Shown one piece after another: positions 52,799 through 64,000 of a DNA stretch of 64,000 bases. Below the pieces are notes generated by a model that saw only the letters and a list, made by a program, of their open reading frames with translations, was not told the DNA's origin and did not search any database. How positions within the stretch are numbered: the first letter of the stretch is position 1; the number at the start of each line of letters is the position of its first letter. The DNA comes from Rhopalosiphum padi (Eukaryota > Arthropoda > Insecta > Hemiptera > Aphididae): assembly GCF_020882245.1 (NCBI RefSeq), contig NC_083599.1, positions 7,130,001-7,194,000 of the forward strand. Direction: 5' to 3'. The position numbers and the translations under genes are program-made.

Positions 52799-54915
52799 AT
52801 GGCAGTACAGCAGTTCACTCAATGCATGCTGAGACATGAATTAACAATTCTTCTACGTGGGAAAATATCAACATACTATGAAATAAATGTACTACAACAT
52901 GCTGATAATAAAATAAATGTTTTATGCAATGTACGTGGAATGGTTATTGAATGTAGTTGATACTAAATTAATAGTTGTGAAACAATTTAGATTTGTTAGA
53001 AATGTGAATAAAAATTTGTAAACACCTTAAGCTCGTTATTTTCATTTTTAAAAATTGCCCGATCCATAATATAATTTTTATTGTTACTACAATATATATA
53101 AAAAAGGTGACCGTTTTATCAAATTAATATTTTAAGTTATGTATAAAACACTCTTTTATTAAGTTTATGTATAGAACATTGACCAATTGATTAAGTAATG
53201 ATTGAATTCTACCATTATAAACAATCACATTTTTCATTTAAACCGATGATTTAAATACACTATAAAACAATCTTTTAACAAATAATACAAATTCATGTCT
53301 ATTTCATATTAAAAATGAGCAATTTTAAGTTATTGTACAATTGTATTCTTAAAAAACACTAATTTTACTTTCTAATTAAACAAACCATTTAACTGATTTT
53401 TTCTATCTTTTATGGCTTATCAAAATTCTTATTTCTTATCACATGTCAAATGTATTTATATCATATCTATTTGCAGTTTTACAATCGTATTTTGGTGATT
53501 CGATTTCCAACTGTAAATTGTTTTCATAAATTTTGTAATAAGAACGTAGTTTGTCTGTTGGTTTTTGTTTAATTGATTCCATAACTGAATTATTCAGTGT
53601 TGTCCAGGTACTAGTTGTTATATAAAGATTTTCATTCTCCTTATGCTGTGTAGTTATGAGATTTTGACATTTTATCCTTCAAGCAATAAACATATTTAAT
53701 TGACTATATTTTTTCAGATGGCAGTACAGCAGATTACACAAGTCATACTGCGACGTGAATTTACATATCTAACACTTTGGAAAACATTAAAGTCCTACGT
53801 TGAAAACGAACTAGAACATGCTGATTATATAAAGGTTTTATGTAAAGTACATGGAATGGTTATCGAATGTAACTGATAGTCAATCAATTGTAGTGTATTA
53901 AAAAGTAAGTGTCATTAAACACTGACCTTTAGATTAAGAAAATGAGTCTAATTTGCCATTATTAACTTTCATATTTATCAATTAATCTGTTACTTCATAA
54001 ACACTATAGAACGTGGTTTAGTATGATATTTTTAACTGGTTATAAAACACTTAATTCTCCAGTTATTTTCCAACTATTATATGCATTTAACTGACTACAT
54101 TTTTTCAGATGGCAGTACAGCAGATTACACAAGTAATACTGCGACATGAATTTGCATATCTAACACGTTGGAAATCATTAACATCCTACTTTGAAAACGA
54201 ACTAGAACATGCTGATTTTATAAAGGTATTATGTAATGTACGTGGAATGGTTATCGAATGTAACTGATAGTCAATCAATTGTAGTGTATTAAAAAGTAAG
54301 TGTCATTAAACACTGACCTTTAGATTAAGAAAATGAGTCTAATTTGCCATTATTAACTTTCATATTTATCAATTAATCTGTTACTTCTTAAACACTATAA
54401 AACGTGGTTTTATATGATATTTTTAACTGGTTATAAAACACTTAATTCTCCAGTTATTTTCCAACTATTATATGCATTTAACTGACTACATTTTTTCAGA
54501 TGGAGTACAGCAGATTACACAAGTCATACTGCGACATGAATTTGCATATCTAACACGTTGGAAATCATTAACATCCTACTTTGAAAACGAACTAGAACAT
54601 GCTGATTTTATAAAGGTTTTATGTAATGTACGTGGAATGGTTATCGAATGTAACTGATAGTCAATCAATTGTAGTGTATTAAAAAGTAAGTGTCATTAAA
54701 CACTGACCTTTAGATTAAGAAAATGAGTCTAATTTGCCATTATTAACTTTCATATTTATCATTTAATCTGTTACTTCATAAACACTATAAAACGTGGTTT
54801 TATATGATAAATTTGACGCATATTACAAATTAATTTTTTTAACTGTTTATAAAACACTGCATTGTCCAGTTATTTTCCAACTATTATATGCATATAACTG
54901 ACAAAATGTTTTCAG
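52799..54915 (+). repeat. Higher-order unit 23: B + spacer + 3 A
   Basis: Module starts are B 52799, A 53718, 54109 and 54500; length 2,117 bp. A53718 has CGACGTGAA (His13 to Arg). The linker before A54109 has the broken palindrome TATAGAAC/GTTTAGTA. A54500 has the 1-bp deletion (frame 54472-54657). Confidence 0.93.
54005..54023. repeat. Disrupted form of the linker palindrome
   Basis: TATAGAAC-GTG-GTTTAGTA: both arms are changed (A to G on the left; TTATA to TAGTA on the right), so pairing is lost. The same double change starts at 56122, 58630 and 63256, each in the linker between the first and second A of its unit. The two changes always occur together, so they spread as one haplotype. Confidence 0.65.
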
Positions 54916-57423
54916 ATGGCAGTACAGCAGTTCACTCAATGCATGCTGAGACATGAATTAACAATTCTTCTACGTGGGAAAATATCAACATACTATCAAA
55001 TAAATGTACTACAACATGCTGATAATAAAATAAATGTTTTATGCAATGTACGTGGAATGGTTATTGAATGTAGTTGATACTAAATTAATAGTTGTGAAAC
55101 AATTTAGATTTGTTAGAAATGTGAATAAAAATTTGTAAACACCTTAAGCTCGTTATTTTCATTTTTAAAAATTGCCCGATCCATAATATAATTTTTATTG
55201 TTACTACAATATATATAAAAAAGGTGACCGTTTTATCAAATTAATATTTTAAGTTATGTATAAAACACTCTTTTATTAAGTTTATGTATAGAACATTGAC
55301 CAATTGATTAAGTAATGATTGAATTCTACCATTATAAACAATCACATTTTTCATTTAAACCGATGATTTAAATACACTATAAAACAATCTTTTAACAAAT
55401 AATACAAATTCATGTCTATTTCATATTAAAAATGAGCAATTTTAAGTTATTGTACAATTGTATTCTTAAAAAACACTAATTTTACTTTCTAATTAAACAA
55501 ACCATTTAACTGATTTTTTCTATCTTTTATGGCTTATCAAAATTCTTATTTCTTATCACATGTCAAATGTATTTATATCATATCTATTTGCAGTTTTACA
55601 ATCGTATTTTGGTGATTCGATTTCCAACTGTAAATTGTTTTCATAAATTTTGTAATAAGAACGTAGTTTGTCTGTTGGTTTTTGTTTAATTGATTCCATA
55701 ACTGAATTATTCAGTGTTGTCCAGGTACTAGTTGTTATATAAAGATTTTCATTCTCCTTATGGTGTGTAGTAATGAGATTTTGACATTTTATCCTTCAAG
55801 CAATAAACATATTTAATTGACTATATTTTTTCAGATGGCAGTACAGCAGATTACACAAGTCATACTGCGACGTGAATTTACATATCTAACACTTTGGAAA
55901 ACATTAAAGTCCTACTTTGAAAACGAACTAGAACATGCTGATTATATAAAGGTTTTATGTAAAGTACATGGAATGGTTATCGAATGTAACTGATAGTCAA
56001 TCAATTGTAGTGTATTAAAAAGTAAGTGTCATTAAACACTGACCTTTAGATTAAGAAAATGAGTCTAATTTGCCATTATTAACTTTCATATTTATCAATT
56101 AATCTGTTACTTCATAAACACTATAGAACGTGGTTTAGTATGATATTTTTAACTGGTTATAAAACACTTAATTCTCCAGTTATTTTCCAACTATTATATG
56201 CATTTAACTGACTACATTTTTTCAGATGGCAGTACAGCAGATTACTCAAGTAATACTGCGACATGAATTTGCATATCTAACACGTTGGAAATCATTAACA
56301 TCCTACTTTGAAAACGAACTAGAACATGGTGATTTTATAAAGGTATTATGTAATGTACGTGGAATGGTTATCGAATGTAACTGATAGTCAATCAATTGTA
56401 GTGTATTAAAAAGTAAGTGTCATTAAACACTGACCTTTAGATTAAGAAAATGAGTCTAATTTGCCATTATTAACTTTCATATTTATCAATTAATCTGTTA
56501 CTTCTTAAACACTATAAAACGTGGTTTTATATGATATTTTTAACTGGTTATAAAACACTTAATTCTCCAGTTATTTTCCAACTATTATATGCATTTAACT
56601 GACTACATTTTTTCAGATGGAGTACAGCAGATTACACAAGTCATACTGCGACATGAATTTGCATATCTAACACGTTGGAAATCATTAACATCCTACTTTG
56701 AAAACGAACTAGAACATGCTGATTTTATAAAGGTTTTATGTAATGTACGTGGAATGGTTATCGAATGTAACTGATAGTCAATCAATTGTAGTGTATTAAA
56801 AAGTAAGTGTCATTAAACACTGACCTTTAGATTAAGAAAATGAGTCTAATTTGCCATTATTAACTTTCATATTTATCAATTAATCTGTTACTTCATAAAC
56901 ACTATAAAACGTGGTTTTATATGATATTTTTAACTGGTTATAAAACACTTAATTCTCCAGTTATTTTCCAACTATTATATGCATTTAACTGACTACATTT
57001 TTTCAGATGGCAGTACAGCAGATTACACAAGTCATACTGCGACATGAATTTGCATATCTAACACGTTGGAAATCATTAACATCCTACTTTGAAAACGAAC
57101 TAGAACATGCTGATTATATAAAGGTTTTATGTAATGTACGTGGAATGGTTATCGAATGTAACTGATAGTCAATCAATTGTAGTGTATTAAAAAGTAAGTG
57201 TCATTAAACACTGACCTTTAGATTAAGAAAATGAGTCTAATTTGCCATTATTAACTTTCATATTTATCATTTAATCTGTTACTTCATAAACACTATAAAA
57301 CGTGGTTTTATATGATAAATTTGACGCATATTACAAATTAATTTTTTTAACTGTTTATAAAACACTGCATTGTCCAGTTATTTTCCAACTATTATATGCA
57401 TATAACTGACAAAATGTTTTCAG
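54916..57423 (+). repeat. Higher-order unit 24: B + spacer + 4 A
   Basis: Module starts are B 54916, A 55835, 56226, 56617 and 57007; length 2,508 bp. B has Glu28 to Gln (TACTATCAA). A55835 shares the His13 to Arg change with A53718, and the linker before A56226 has the broken palindrome. A56617 has the 1-bp deletion (frame 56589-56774). Confidence 0.93.
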
Positions 57424-59541
57424 ATGGCAGTACAGCAGTTCACTCAATGCATGCTGAGACATGAATTAACAATTCTTCTACGTGGGAAAATATCAACATA
57501 CTATGAAATAAATGTACTACAACATGCTGATAATAAAATAAATGTTTTATGCAATGTACGTGGAATGGTTATTGAATGTAGTTGATACTAAATTAATAGT
57601 TGTGAAACAATTTAGATTTGTTAGAAATGTGAATAAAAATTTGTAAACACCTTAAGCTCGTTATTTTCATTTTTAAAAATTGCCCGATCCATAATATAAT
57701 TTTTATTGTTACTACAATATATATAAAAAAGGTGACCGTTTTATCAAACTAATATTTTAAGTTATGTATAAAACACTCTTTTATTAAGTTTATGTATAGA
57801 ACATTGACCAATTGATTAAGTAATGATTGAATTCTACCATTATAAACAATCACATTTTTCATTTAAACCGATGATTTAAATACACTATAAAACAATCTTT
57901 TAACAAATAATACAAATTCATGTCTATTTCATATTAAAAATGAGCAATTTTAAGTTATTGTACAATTGTATTCTTAAGAAACACTAATTTTACTTTCTAA
58001 TTAAACAAACCATTTAACTGATTTTTTCTATCTTTTATGGCTTATCAAAATTCTTATTTCTTATCACATGTCAAATGTATTTATATCATATCTATTTGCA
58101 GTTTTACAATCGTATTTTGGTGATTCGATTTCCAACTGTAAATTGTTTTCATAAATTTTGTAATAAGAACGTAGTTTGTCTGTTGGTTTTTGTTTAATTG
58201 ATTCCATAACTGAATTATTCAGTGTTGTCCAGGTACTAGTTGTTATATAAAGATTTTCATTCTCCTTATGCTGTGTAGTAATGAGATTTTGACATTTTAT
58301 CATTCAAGCAATAAACATATTTAATTGACTATATTTTTTCAGATGGCAGTACAGCAGATTACACAAGTCATACTGCGTCATGAATTTACATATCTAACAC
58401 TTTGGAAAACATTAAAGTCCTACGTTGAAAACGAACTAGAACATGCTGATTATATAAAGGTTTTATGTAAAGTACATGGAATGGTTATCGAATGTAACTG
58501 ATAGTCAATCAATTGTAGTGTATTAAAAAGTAAGTGTCATTAAACACTGACCTTTAGATTAAGAAAATGAGTCTAATTTGCCATTATTAACTTTCATATT
58601 TATCAATTAATCTGTTACTTCATAAACACTATAGAACGTGGTTTAGTATGATATTTTTAACTGGTTATAAAACACTTAATTCTCCAGTTATTTTCCAACT
58701 ATTATATGCATTTAACTGACTACATTTTTTCAGATGGCAGTACAGCAGATTACACAAGTAATACTGCGACATGAATTTGCATATCTAACACGTTGGAAAT
58801 CATTAACATCCTACTTTGAAAACGAACTAGAACATGCTGATTTTATAAAGGTATTATGTAATGTACGTGGAATGGTTATCGAATGTAACTGATAGTCAAT
58901 CAATTGTAGTGTATTAAAAAGTAAGTGTCATTAAACACTGACCTTTAGATTAAGAAAATGAGTCTAATTTGCCATTATTAACTTTCATATTTATCAATTA
59001 ATCTGTTACTTCATAAACACTATAAAACGTGGTTTTATATGATATTTTTAACTGGTTATAAAACACTTAATTCTCCAGTTATTTTCCAACTATTATATGC
59101 ATTTAACTGACTACATTTTTTCAGATGGCAGTACAGCAGATTACACAAGTCATACTGCGACATGAATTTGCATATCTAACACGTTGGAAATCATTAACAT
59201 CCTACTTTGAAAACGAACTAGAACATGCTGATTATATAAAGGTTTTATGTAATGTACGTGTAATGGATATCGAATGTAACTGATAGTCAATCAATTGTAG
59301 TGTATTAAAAAGTAAGTGTTATTAAACACTGACCTTTAGATTGAGAAAATGAGTCTAATTTGCCATTATTAACTTTCATATTTATCAATTAATCTGTTAC
59401 TTCATAAACACTATAAAACGTGGTTTTATATGATAAATTTGACGCATATTACAAATTAATTTTTTTAACTGTTTATAAAACACTGCATTGTCCAGTTATT
59501 TTCCAACTATTATATGCATATAACTGACAAAATGTTTTCAG
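57424..59541 (+). repeat. Higher-order unit 25: B + spacer + 3 A
   Basis: Module starts are B 57424, A 58343, 58734 and 59125; length 2,118 bp. This spacer is the only one in which the minus-strand frame has an upstream ATG (AGG to ATG). The linker before A58734 has the broken palindrome. A59125 has two changes near its end (VRVMDIEC). Confidence 0.93.
58064..58303 (-). CDS. Minus-strand open frame, 79 residues, in the long spacer
   Basis: The frame reads MIKCQNLITTQHKENENLYI, then ITTSTWTTLNNSVMES, KPTDKLRSYYKIYENNLQ and finally RYDINTFDM before TGA. It is hydrophilic and rich in Lys, Asn, Thr and Tyr, with no signal peptide or membrane segment; I do not recognise it. The same frame is open from stop to stop at B+640 to B+879 in all 27 spacers, but only this copy has the ATG at codon 1 (others have AGG there; their first ATG is the Met of MESIKQ, about 47 codons). 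It could therefore be a captured internal exon rather than a complete gene. Variants among copies are substitutions only (for example His to Gln, Thr to Ser, Tyr to Cys); I saw no stop or frameshift. The segment shares no similarity with the A/B modules. Confidence 0.35.
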   Translation of the reverse strand: MIKCQNLITTQHKENENLYITTSTWTTLNNSVMESIKQKPTDKLRSYYKIYENNLQLEIESPKYDCKTANRYDINTFDM

Positions 59542-62049
59542 ATGGCAGTACAGCAGTTCACTCAATGCATGCTGAGACATGAATTAACAATTCTTCTACG
59601 TGGGAAAATATCAACATACTATGAAATAAATGTACTACAACATGCTGATAATAAAATAAATGTTTTATGCAATGTACGTGGAATGGTTATTGAATGTAGT
59701 TGATACTAAATTAATAGTTGTGAAACAATTTAGATTTGTTAGAAATGTGAATAAAAATTTGTAAACACCTTAATCTCGTTATTTTCATTTTTAAAAATTG
59801 CCCGATCCATAATATAATTTTTATTGTTACTACAATATATATAAAAAAGGTGACCGTTTTATCAAACTAATATTTTAAGTTATGTATAAAACACTCTTTT
59901 ATTAAGTTTATGTATAGAACATTGACCAATTGATTAAGTAATGATTGAATTCTACCATTATAAACAATCACATTTTTCATTTAAACCGATGATTTAAATA
60001 CACTATAAAACAATCTTTTAACAAATAATACAAATTCATGTCTATTTCATATTAAAAATGAGCAATTTTAAGTTATTGTACAATTGTATTCTTAAGAAAC
60101 ACTAATTTTACTTTCTAATTAAACAAACCATTTAACTGATTTTTTCTATCTTTTATGGCTTATCAAAATTCTTATTTCTTATCACATGTCAAATGTATTT
60201 ATATCATATCTATTTGCAGTTTTACAATCGTATTTTGGTGATTCGATTTCCAACTGTAAATTGTTTTCATAAATTTTGTAATAAGAACGTAGTTTGTCTG
60301 TTGGTTTTTGTTTAATTGATTCCATAACTGAATTATTCAGTGTTGTCCAGGTACTAGTTGTTATATAAAGATTTTCATTCTCCTTATGCTGTGTAGTAAT
60401 GAGATTTTGACATTTTATCCTTCAAGCAATAAACATATTTAATTGACTATATTTTTTCAGATGGCAGTACAGCAGATTACACAAGTCATACTGCGTCATG
60501 AATTTACATATCTAACACTTTGGAAAACATTAAAGTCCTACGTTGAAAACGAACTAGAACATGCTGATTATATAAAGGTTTTATGTAAAGTACATGGAAT
60601 GGTTATCGAATGTAAATGATAGTCAATCAATTGTAGTGTATTAAAAAGTAAGTGTCATTAAACACTGACCTTTAGATTAAGAAAATGAGTCTAATTTGCC
60701 ATTATTAACTTTCATATTTATCAATTAATCTGTTACTTCATAAACACTATAAAACGTGGTTTTATATGATATTTTTAACTGGTTAAAAAACACTTAATTC
60801 TCCAGTTATTTTCCAACTATTATATGCATTTAACTGACTACATTTTTTCAGATGGCAGTACAGCAGATTACACAAGTCATACTGCGACATGAATTTGCAT
60901 ATCTAACACGTTGGAAATCATTAACATCCTACTTTGAAAACGAACTAGAACATGGTGATTTTATAAAGGTATTATGTAATGTACGTGGAATGGTTATCGA
61001 ATGTAACTGATAGTCAATCAATTGTAGTGTATTAAAAAGTAAGTGTCATTAAACACTGACCTTTAGATTAAGAAAATGAGTCTAATTTGCCATTATTAAC
61101 TTTCATATTTATCAATTAATCTGTTACTTCTTAAACACTATAAAACGTGGTTTTATATGATATTTTTAACTGGTTATAAAACACTTAATTCTCCAGTTAT
61201 TTTCCAACTATTATATGCATTTAACTGACTACATTTTTTCAGATGGAGTACAGCAGATTACACAAGTCATACTGCGACATGAATTTGCATATCTAACACG
61301 TTGGAAATCATTAACATCCTACTTTGAAAACGAACTAGAACATGCTGATTTTATAAAGGTTTTATGTAATGTACGTGGAATGGTTATCGAATGTAACTGA
61401 TAGTCAATCAATTGTAGTGTATTAAAAAGTAAGTGTCATTAAACACTGACCTTTAGATTAAGAAAATGAGTCTAATTTGCCATTATTAACTTTCATATTT
61501 ATCAATTAATCTGTTACTTCATAAACACTATAAAACGTGGTTTTATATGATATTTTTAACTGGTTATAAAACACTTAATTCTCCAGTTATTTTCCAACTA
61601 TTATATGCATTTAACTGACTACATTTTTTCAGATGGCAGTACAGCAGATTACACAAGTCATACTGCGACATGAATTTGCATATCTAACACGTTGGAAATC
61701 ATTAACATCCTACTTTGAAAACGAACTAGAACATGCTGATTATATAAAGGTTTTATGTAATGTACGTGTAATGGTTATCGAATGTAACTGATAGTCAATC
61801 AATTGTAGTGTATTAAAAAGTAAGTGTTATTAAACACTGACCTTTAGATTGAGAAAATGAGTCTAATTTGCCATTATTAACTTTCATATTTATCAATTAA
61901 TCTGTTACTTCATAAACACTATAAAACGTGGTTTTATATGATAAATTTGACGCATATTACAAATTAATTTTTTTAACTGTTTATAAAACACTGCATTGTC
62001 CAGTTATTTTCCAACTATTATATGCATATAACTGACAAAATGTTTTCAG
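59542..62049 (+). repeat. Higher-order unit 26: B + spacer + 4 A
   Basis: Module starts are B 59542, A 60461, 60852, 61243 and 61633; length 2,508 bp. The spacer shares TCAAACTAATA with unit 25. A61243 has the 1-bp deletion (frame 61215-61400). A61633 has VRVMVIEC. Confidence 0.93.
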
Positions 62050-63750
62050 ATGGCAGTACAGCAGTTCACTCAATGCATGCTGAGACATGAATTAACAATT
62101 CTTCTACGTGGGAAAATATCAACATACTATGAAATAAATGTACTACAACATGCTGATAATAAAATAAATGTTTTATGCAATGTACGTGGAATGGTTATTG
62201 AATGTAGTTGATACTAAATTAATAGTTGTGAAACAATTTAGATTTGTTAGAAATGTGAATAAAAATTTGTAAACACCTTAAGCTCGTTATTTTCATTTTT
62301 AAAAATTGCCCGATCCATAATATAATTTTTATTGTTACTACAATATATATAAAAAAGGTGACCGTTTTATCAAATTAATATTTTAAGTTATGTATAAAAC
62401 ACTCTTTTATTAAGTTTATGTATAGAACATTGACCAATTGATTAAGTAATGATTGAATTCTACCATTATAAACAATCACATTTTTCATTTAAACCGATGA
62501 TTTAAATACACTATAAAACAATCTTTTAACAAATAATACAAATTCATGTCTATTTCATATTAAAAATGAGCAATTTTAAGTTATTGTACAATTGTATTCT
62601 TAAGAAACACTAATTTTACTTTCTAATTAAACAAACCATTTAACTGATTTTTTCTATCTTTTATGGCTTATCAAAATTCTTATTTCTTATCACATGTCAA
62701 ATGTATTTATATCATATCTATTTGCAGTTTTACAATCGTATTTTGGTGATTCGATTTCTAACTGTAAATTGTTTTCATAAATTTTGTAATAAGAACGTAG
62801 TTTGTCTGTTGGTTTTTGTTTAATTGATTCCATAACTGAATTATTCAGTGTTGTCCAGGTACTAGTTGTTATATAAAGATTTTCATTCCCCTTATGGTGT
62901 GTACTAATGAGATTTTGACATTTTATCCTTCAAGCAATAAACATATTTAATTGACTATATTTTTTCAGATGGCAGTACAGCAGATTACACAAGTCATACT
63001 GCGACATGAATTTACATATCTAACACTTTGGAAATCATTAACATCCTACTTTGAAAACGAACTAGAACATGCTGATTATATAAAGGTTTTATGTAATGTA
63101 CGTGGAATGGTTATCGAATGTAACTGATAGTCAATCAATAGTAGTGTATTAAAAAGTAAGTGTTATTAAACACTGACCTTTAGATTAAGAAAATGAGTCT
63201 AATTTGCCATTATTAACTTTCATATTTATCAATTAATCTGTTACTTCATAAACACTATAGAACGTGGTTTAGTATGATATTTTTAACTGGTTATAAAACA
63301 CTTAATTCTCCAGTTATTTTCCAACTATTATATGCATTTAACTGACTACATTTTTTCAGATGGCAGTACAGCAGATTACACAACTAATACTGCGACATGA
63401 ATTTGCATATCTAACACGTTGGAAATCATTAACATCCTACTTTGAAAACGAACTAGAACATGCTGATTTTATAAAGGTATTATGTAATGTACGTGGAATG
63501 GTTATCGAATGTAACTGATAGTCAATCAATTGTAGTGTATTAAAAAGTAAGTGTCATTAAACACTGACCTTTAGATTAAGAAAATGAGTCTAATTTGCCA
63601 TTATTAACTTTCATATTTATCAATTAATCTGTTACTTCATAAACACTATAAAACGTGGTTTTATATGATACTTTTAACTGGTTATAAAACACTTAATTCT
63701 CCAGTTATTTTCCAACTATTATATGCATTTAACTGACTACATTTTTTCAG

Positions 63751-63909
63751 ATGGCAGTACAGCAGATTACACAAGTCATACTGCGACATGAATTTGCATA
63801 TCTAACACGTTGGAAATAATTAACATCCTACTTTGAAAACGAACTAGAACATGCTGATTATATAAAGGTTTTATGTAATGTACGTGGAATGGTTATCGAA
63901 TGTAACTGA
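63751..63909 (+). pseudogene. Last A module: nonsense codon 23
   Basis: TGGAAATCA has become TGGAAATAA, stopping the frame after 22 residues. It is the last module in the window and also has a deletion in its tail (63931-63943). Confidence 0.8.
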
Positions 63910-63930
63910 TAGTCAATCAATTGTAGTGTA

Positions 63931-63943
63931 TTAAAAACTGACC
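63931..63943 (+). other. 17-bp deletion removing the donor-like site
   Basis: The standard TTAAAAAGTAAGTGTTATT...ACTGACC reads here TTAAAAACTGACC. The AGTAAGT and following bases through TTAAAC are gone, probably by slippage between short A-rich matches. This is the only A tail in the window lacking GTAAGT. Confidence 0.75.
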
Positions 63944-64000
63944 TTTAGATTGAGAAAATGAGTCTAATTTGCCATTATTAACTTTCATATTTATCAATTA

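Larger units (their letters stand above)
1..64000 (+). repeat. Higher-order tandem repeat array of exon-like modules (whole window)
   Basis: The window is covered end to end by direct repeats of one family, all in the same orientation. I located 125 module starts from the recurring (C)AG|ATG junction: 97 type A, 27 type B and one B-head/A-tail hybrid. Step sizes are 391 bp (A to A), 390 bp (from an A with a 1-bp deletion), 416-417 bp (A to B) and 919 bp (B to next A). The order is always B, long spacer, then 1-6 A modules. Module copies differ by only a few scattered substitutions, so the array is young or strongly homogenised. Neither edge reaches unique DNA. An assembly artefact cannot be excluded from sequence alone, but the many copy-specific variants argue against a simple collapse or copy error. 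Confidence 0.97.
62050..64000 (+). repeat. Higher-order unit 27, cut by the right edge: B + spacer + 3 A
   Basis: Module starts are B 62050, A 62969, 63360 and 63751; the window ends in the linker after the last A. A62969 is a chimera of first-A head (FTYLTLWK) and general tail (SLTSYFEN). The linker before A63360 has the broken palindrome. A63751 has a nonsense codon and a linker deletion (see separate entries). Confidence 0.92.

Noticed and set aside
27663..61400. The 61-residue frames as the true full-length gene
   Set aside because: They depend on a 1-bp deletion absent from most A modules, and their extra nine residues are read through the branch-point and pyrimidine tract.
1..64000. 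CRISPR array or other prokaryotic spaced repeats
   Set aside because: Repeats are about 390 bp or longer, contiguous and homologous throughout; there are no short direct repeats with unique spacers and no cas-like genes.
1..64000. Mobile element or retrotransposon array
   Set aside because: No reverse transcriptase, transposase or integrase frames, no long terminal repeats, no terminal inverted repeats and no target-site duplications are visible. The only inverted repeat is the 8-bp linker palindrome.
1..64000. One giant repeat protein made by joining A exons
   Set aside because: Each A frame ends in TGA before the donor-like site and the exon length of 187 is not divisible by three, so splicing does not give a continuous frame.
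1..64000. Micro-exon effector families (such as aphid bicycle genes or schistosome micro-exon genes)
   Set aside because: Repeated small exons prompted the idea, but there is no signal peptide, no characteristic paired cysteine-tyrosine-cysteine motif and no coding continuity between exons.
1..64000. tRNA, rRNA or known small RNA genes
   Set aside because: No cloverleaf, rRNA-like GC-rich block or snRNA-like sequence was recognised in any module type. 5S or histone repeats do not fit the sequence.

Overview
The whole 64 kb window is one head-to-tail tandem repeat array. I see no unique flanking DNA, no inversion and no inserted mobile element. The base composition is strongly AT-rich. The repeats carry eukaryote-type splice signals (CTGAC branch-point-like motif, pyrimidine tract and CAG just before an ATG; AAAAA|GTAAGT donor-like sites), an AATAAA-like site and no Shine-Dalgarno signals. 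This suggests a eukaryotic, probably animal, nuclear genome. I cannot name the species or recognise the protein family. Both window ends fall inside the repeat, so the array continues in both directions.

Layout: the array is built from homologous modules, each starting with an acceptor-like site directly in front of an ATG. Type A modules (about 391 bp; 97 complete starts plus one cut by the left edge) hold a 52-residue frame (MAVQQITQ...VIECN). Type B modules (27, plus one B/A hybrid) hold a related 53-residue frame (MAVQQFTQ...VIECS). B is always followed by a long spacer, so the distance from the B ATG to the next A ATG is exactly 919 bp in all 27 copies. The higher-order unit is therefore B + long spacer + n A modules, with n from 1 to 6 (1: one unit, 2: five, 3: six, 4: eight, 5: three, 6: three). 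Unit lengths run from 1,336 to 3,291 bp and fit 919 + 391(n-1) + 417, give or take a few bases.

The long spacer is not unrelated DNA. By eye it contains two diverged copies of the A-type linker, one module whose exon has been lost, and the head of a third module type (C, ATGGC...) at B+613. Between the C head and the next A acceptor lies about 240 bp with no visible similarity to the modules. On the minus strand it is an open frame of 79 codons.

Reading: each A module looks like a 187-nt exon plus a 204-nt intron. B has an acceptor, no comparable donor and a downstream AATAAA, like a terminal exon. Each higher-order unit thus resembles a gene cassette with a variable number of near-identical internal exons. 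However, every module has a stop after 52-53 codons, so the array cannot encode one long repeat protein. It is either a satellite-like array derived from an exon, or an array of mini-cistrons or non-coding multi-exon transcripts. The sequence alone does not decide. Shared rare variants show recent duplications of 2,900, 3,290 and 2,510 bp, and different variants dominate the left (to about 30 kb) and right parts, as expected from unequal exchange and local homogenisation. Module positions below are the A of the ATG.
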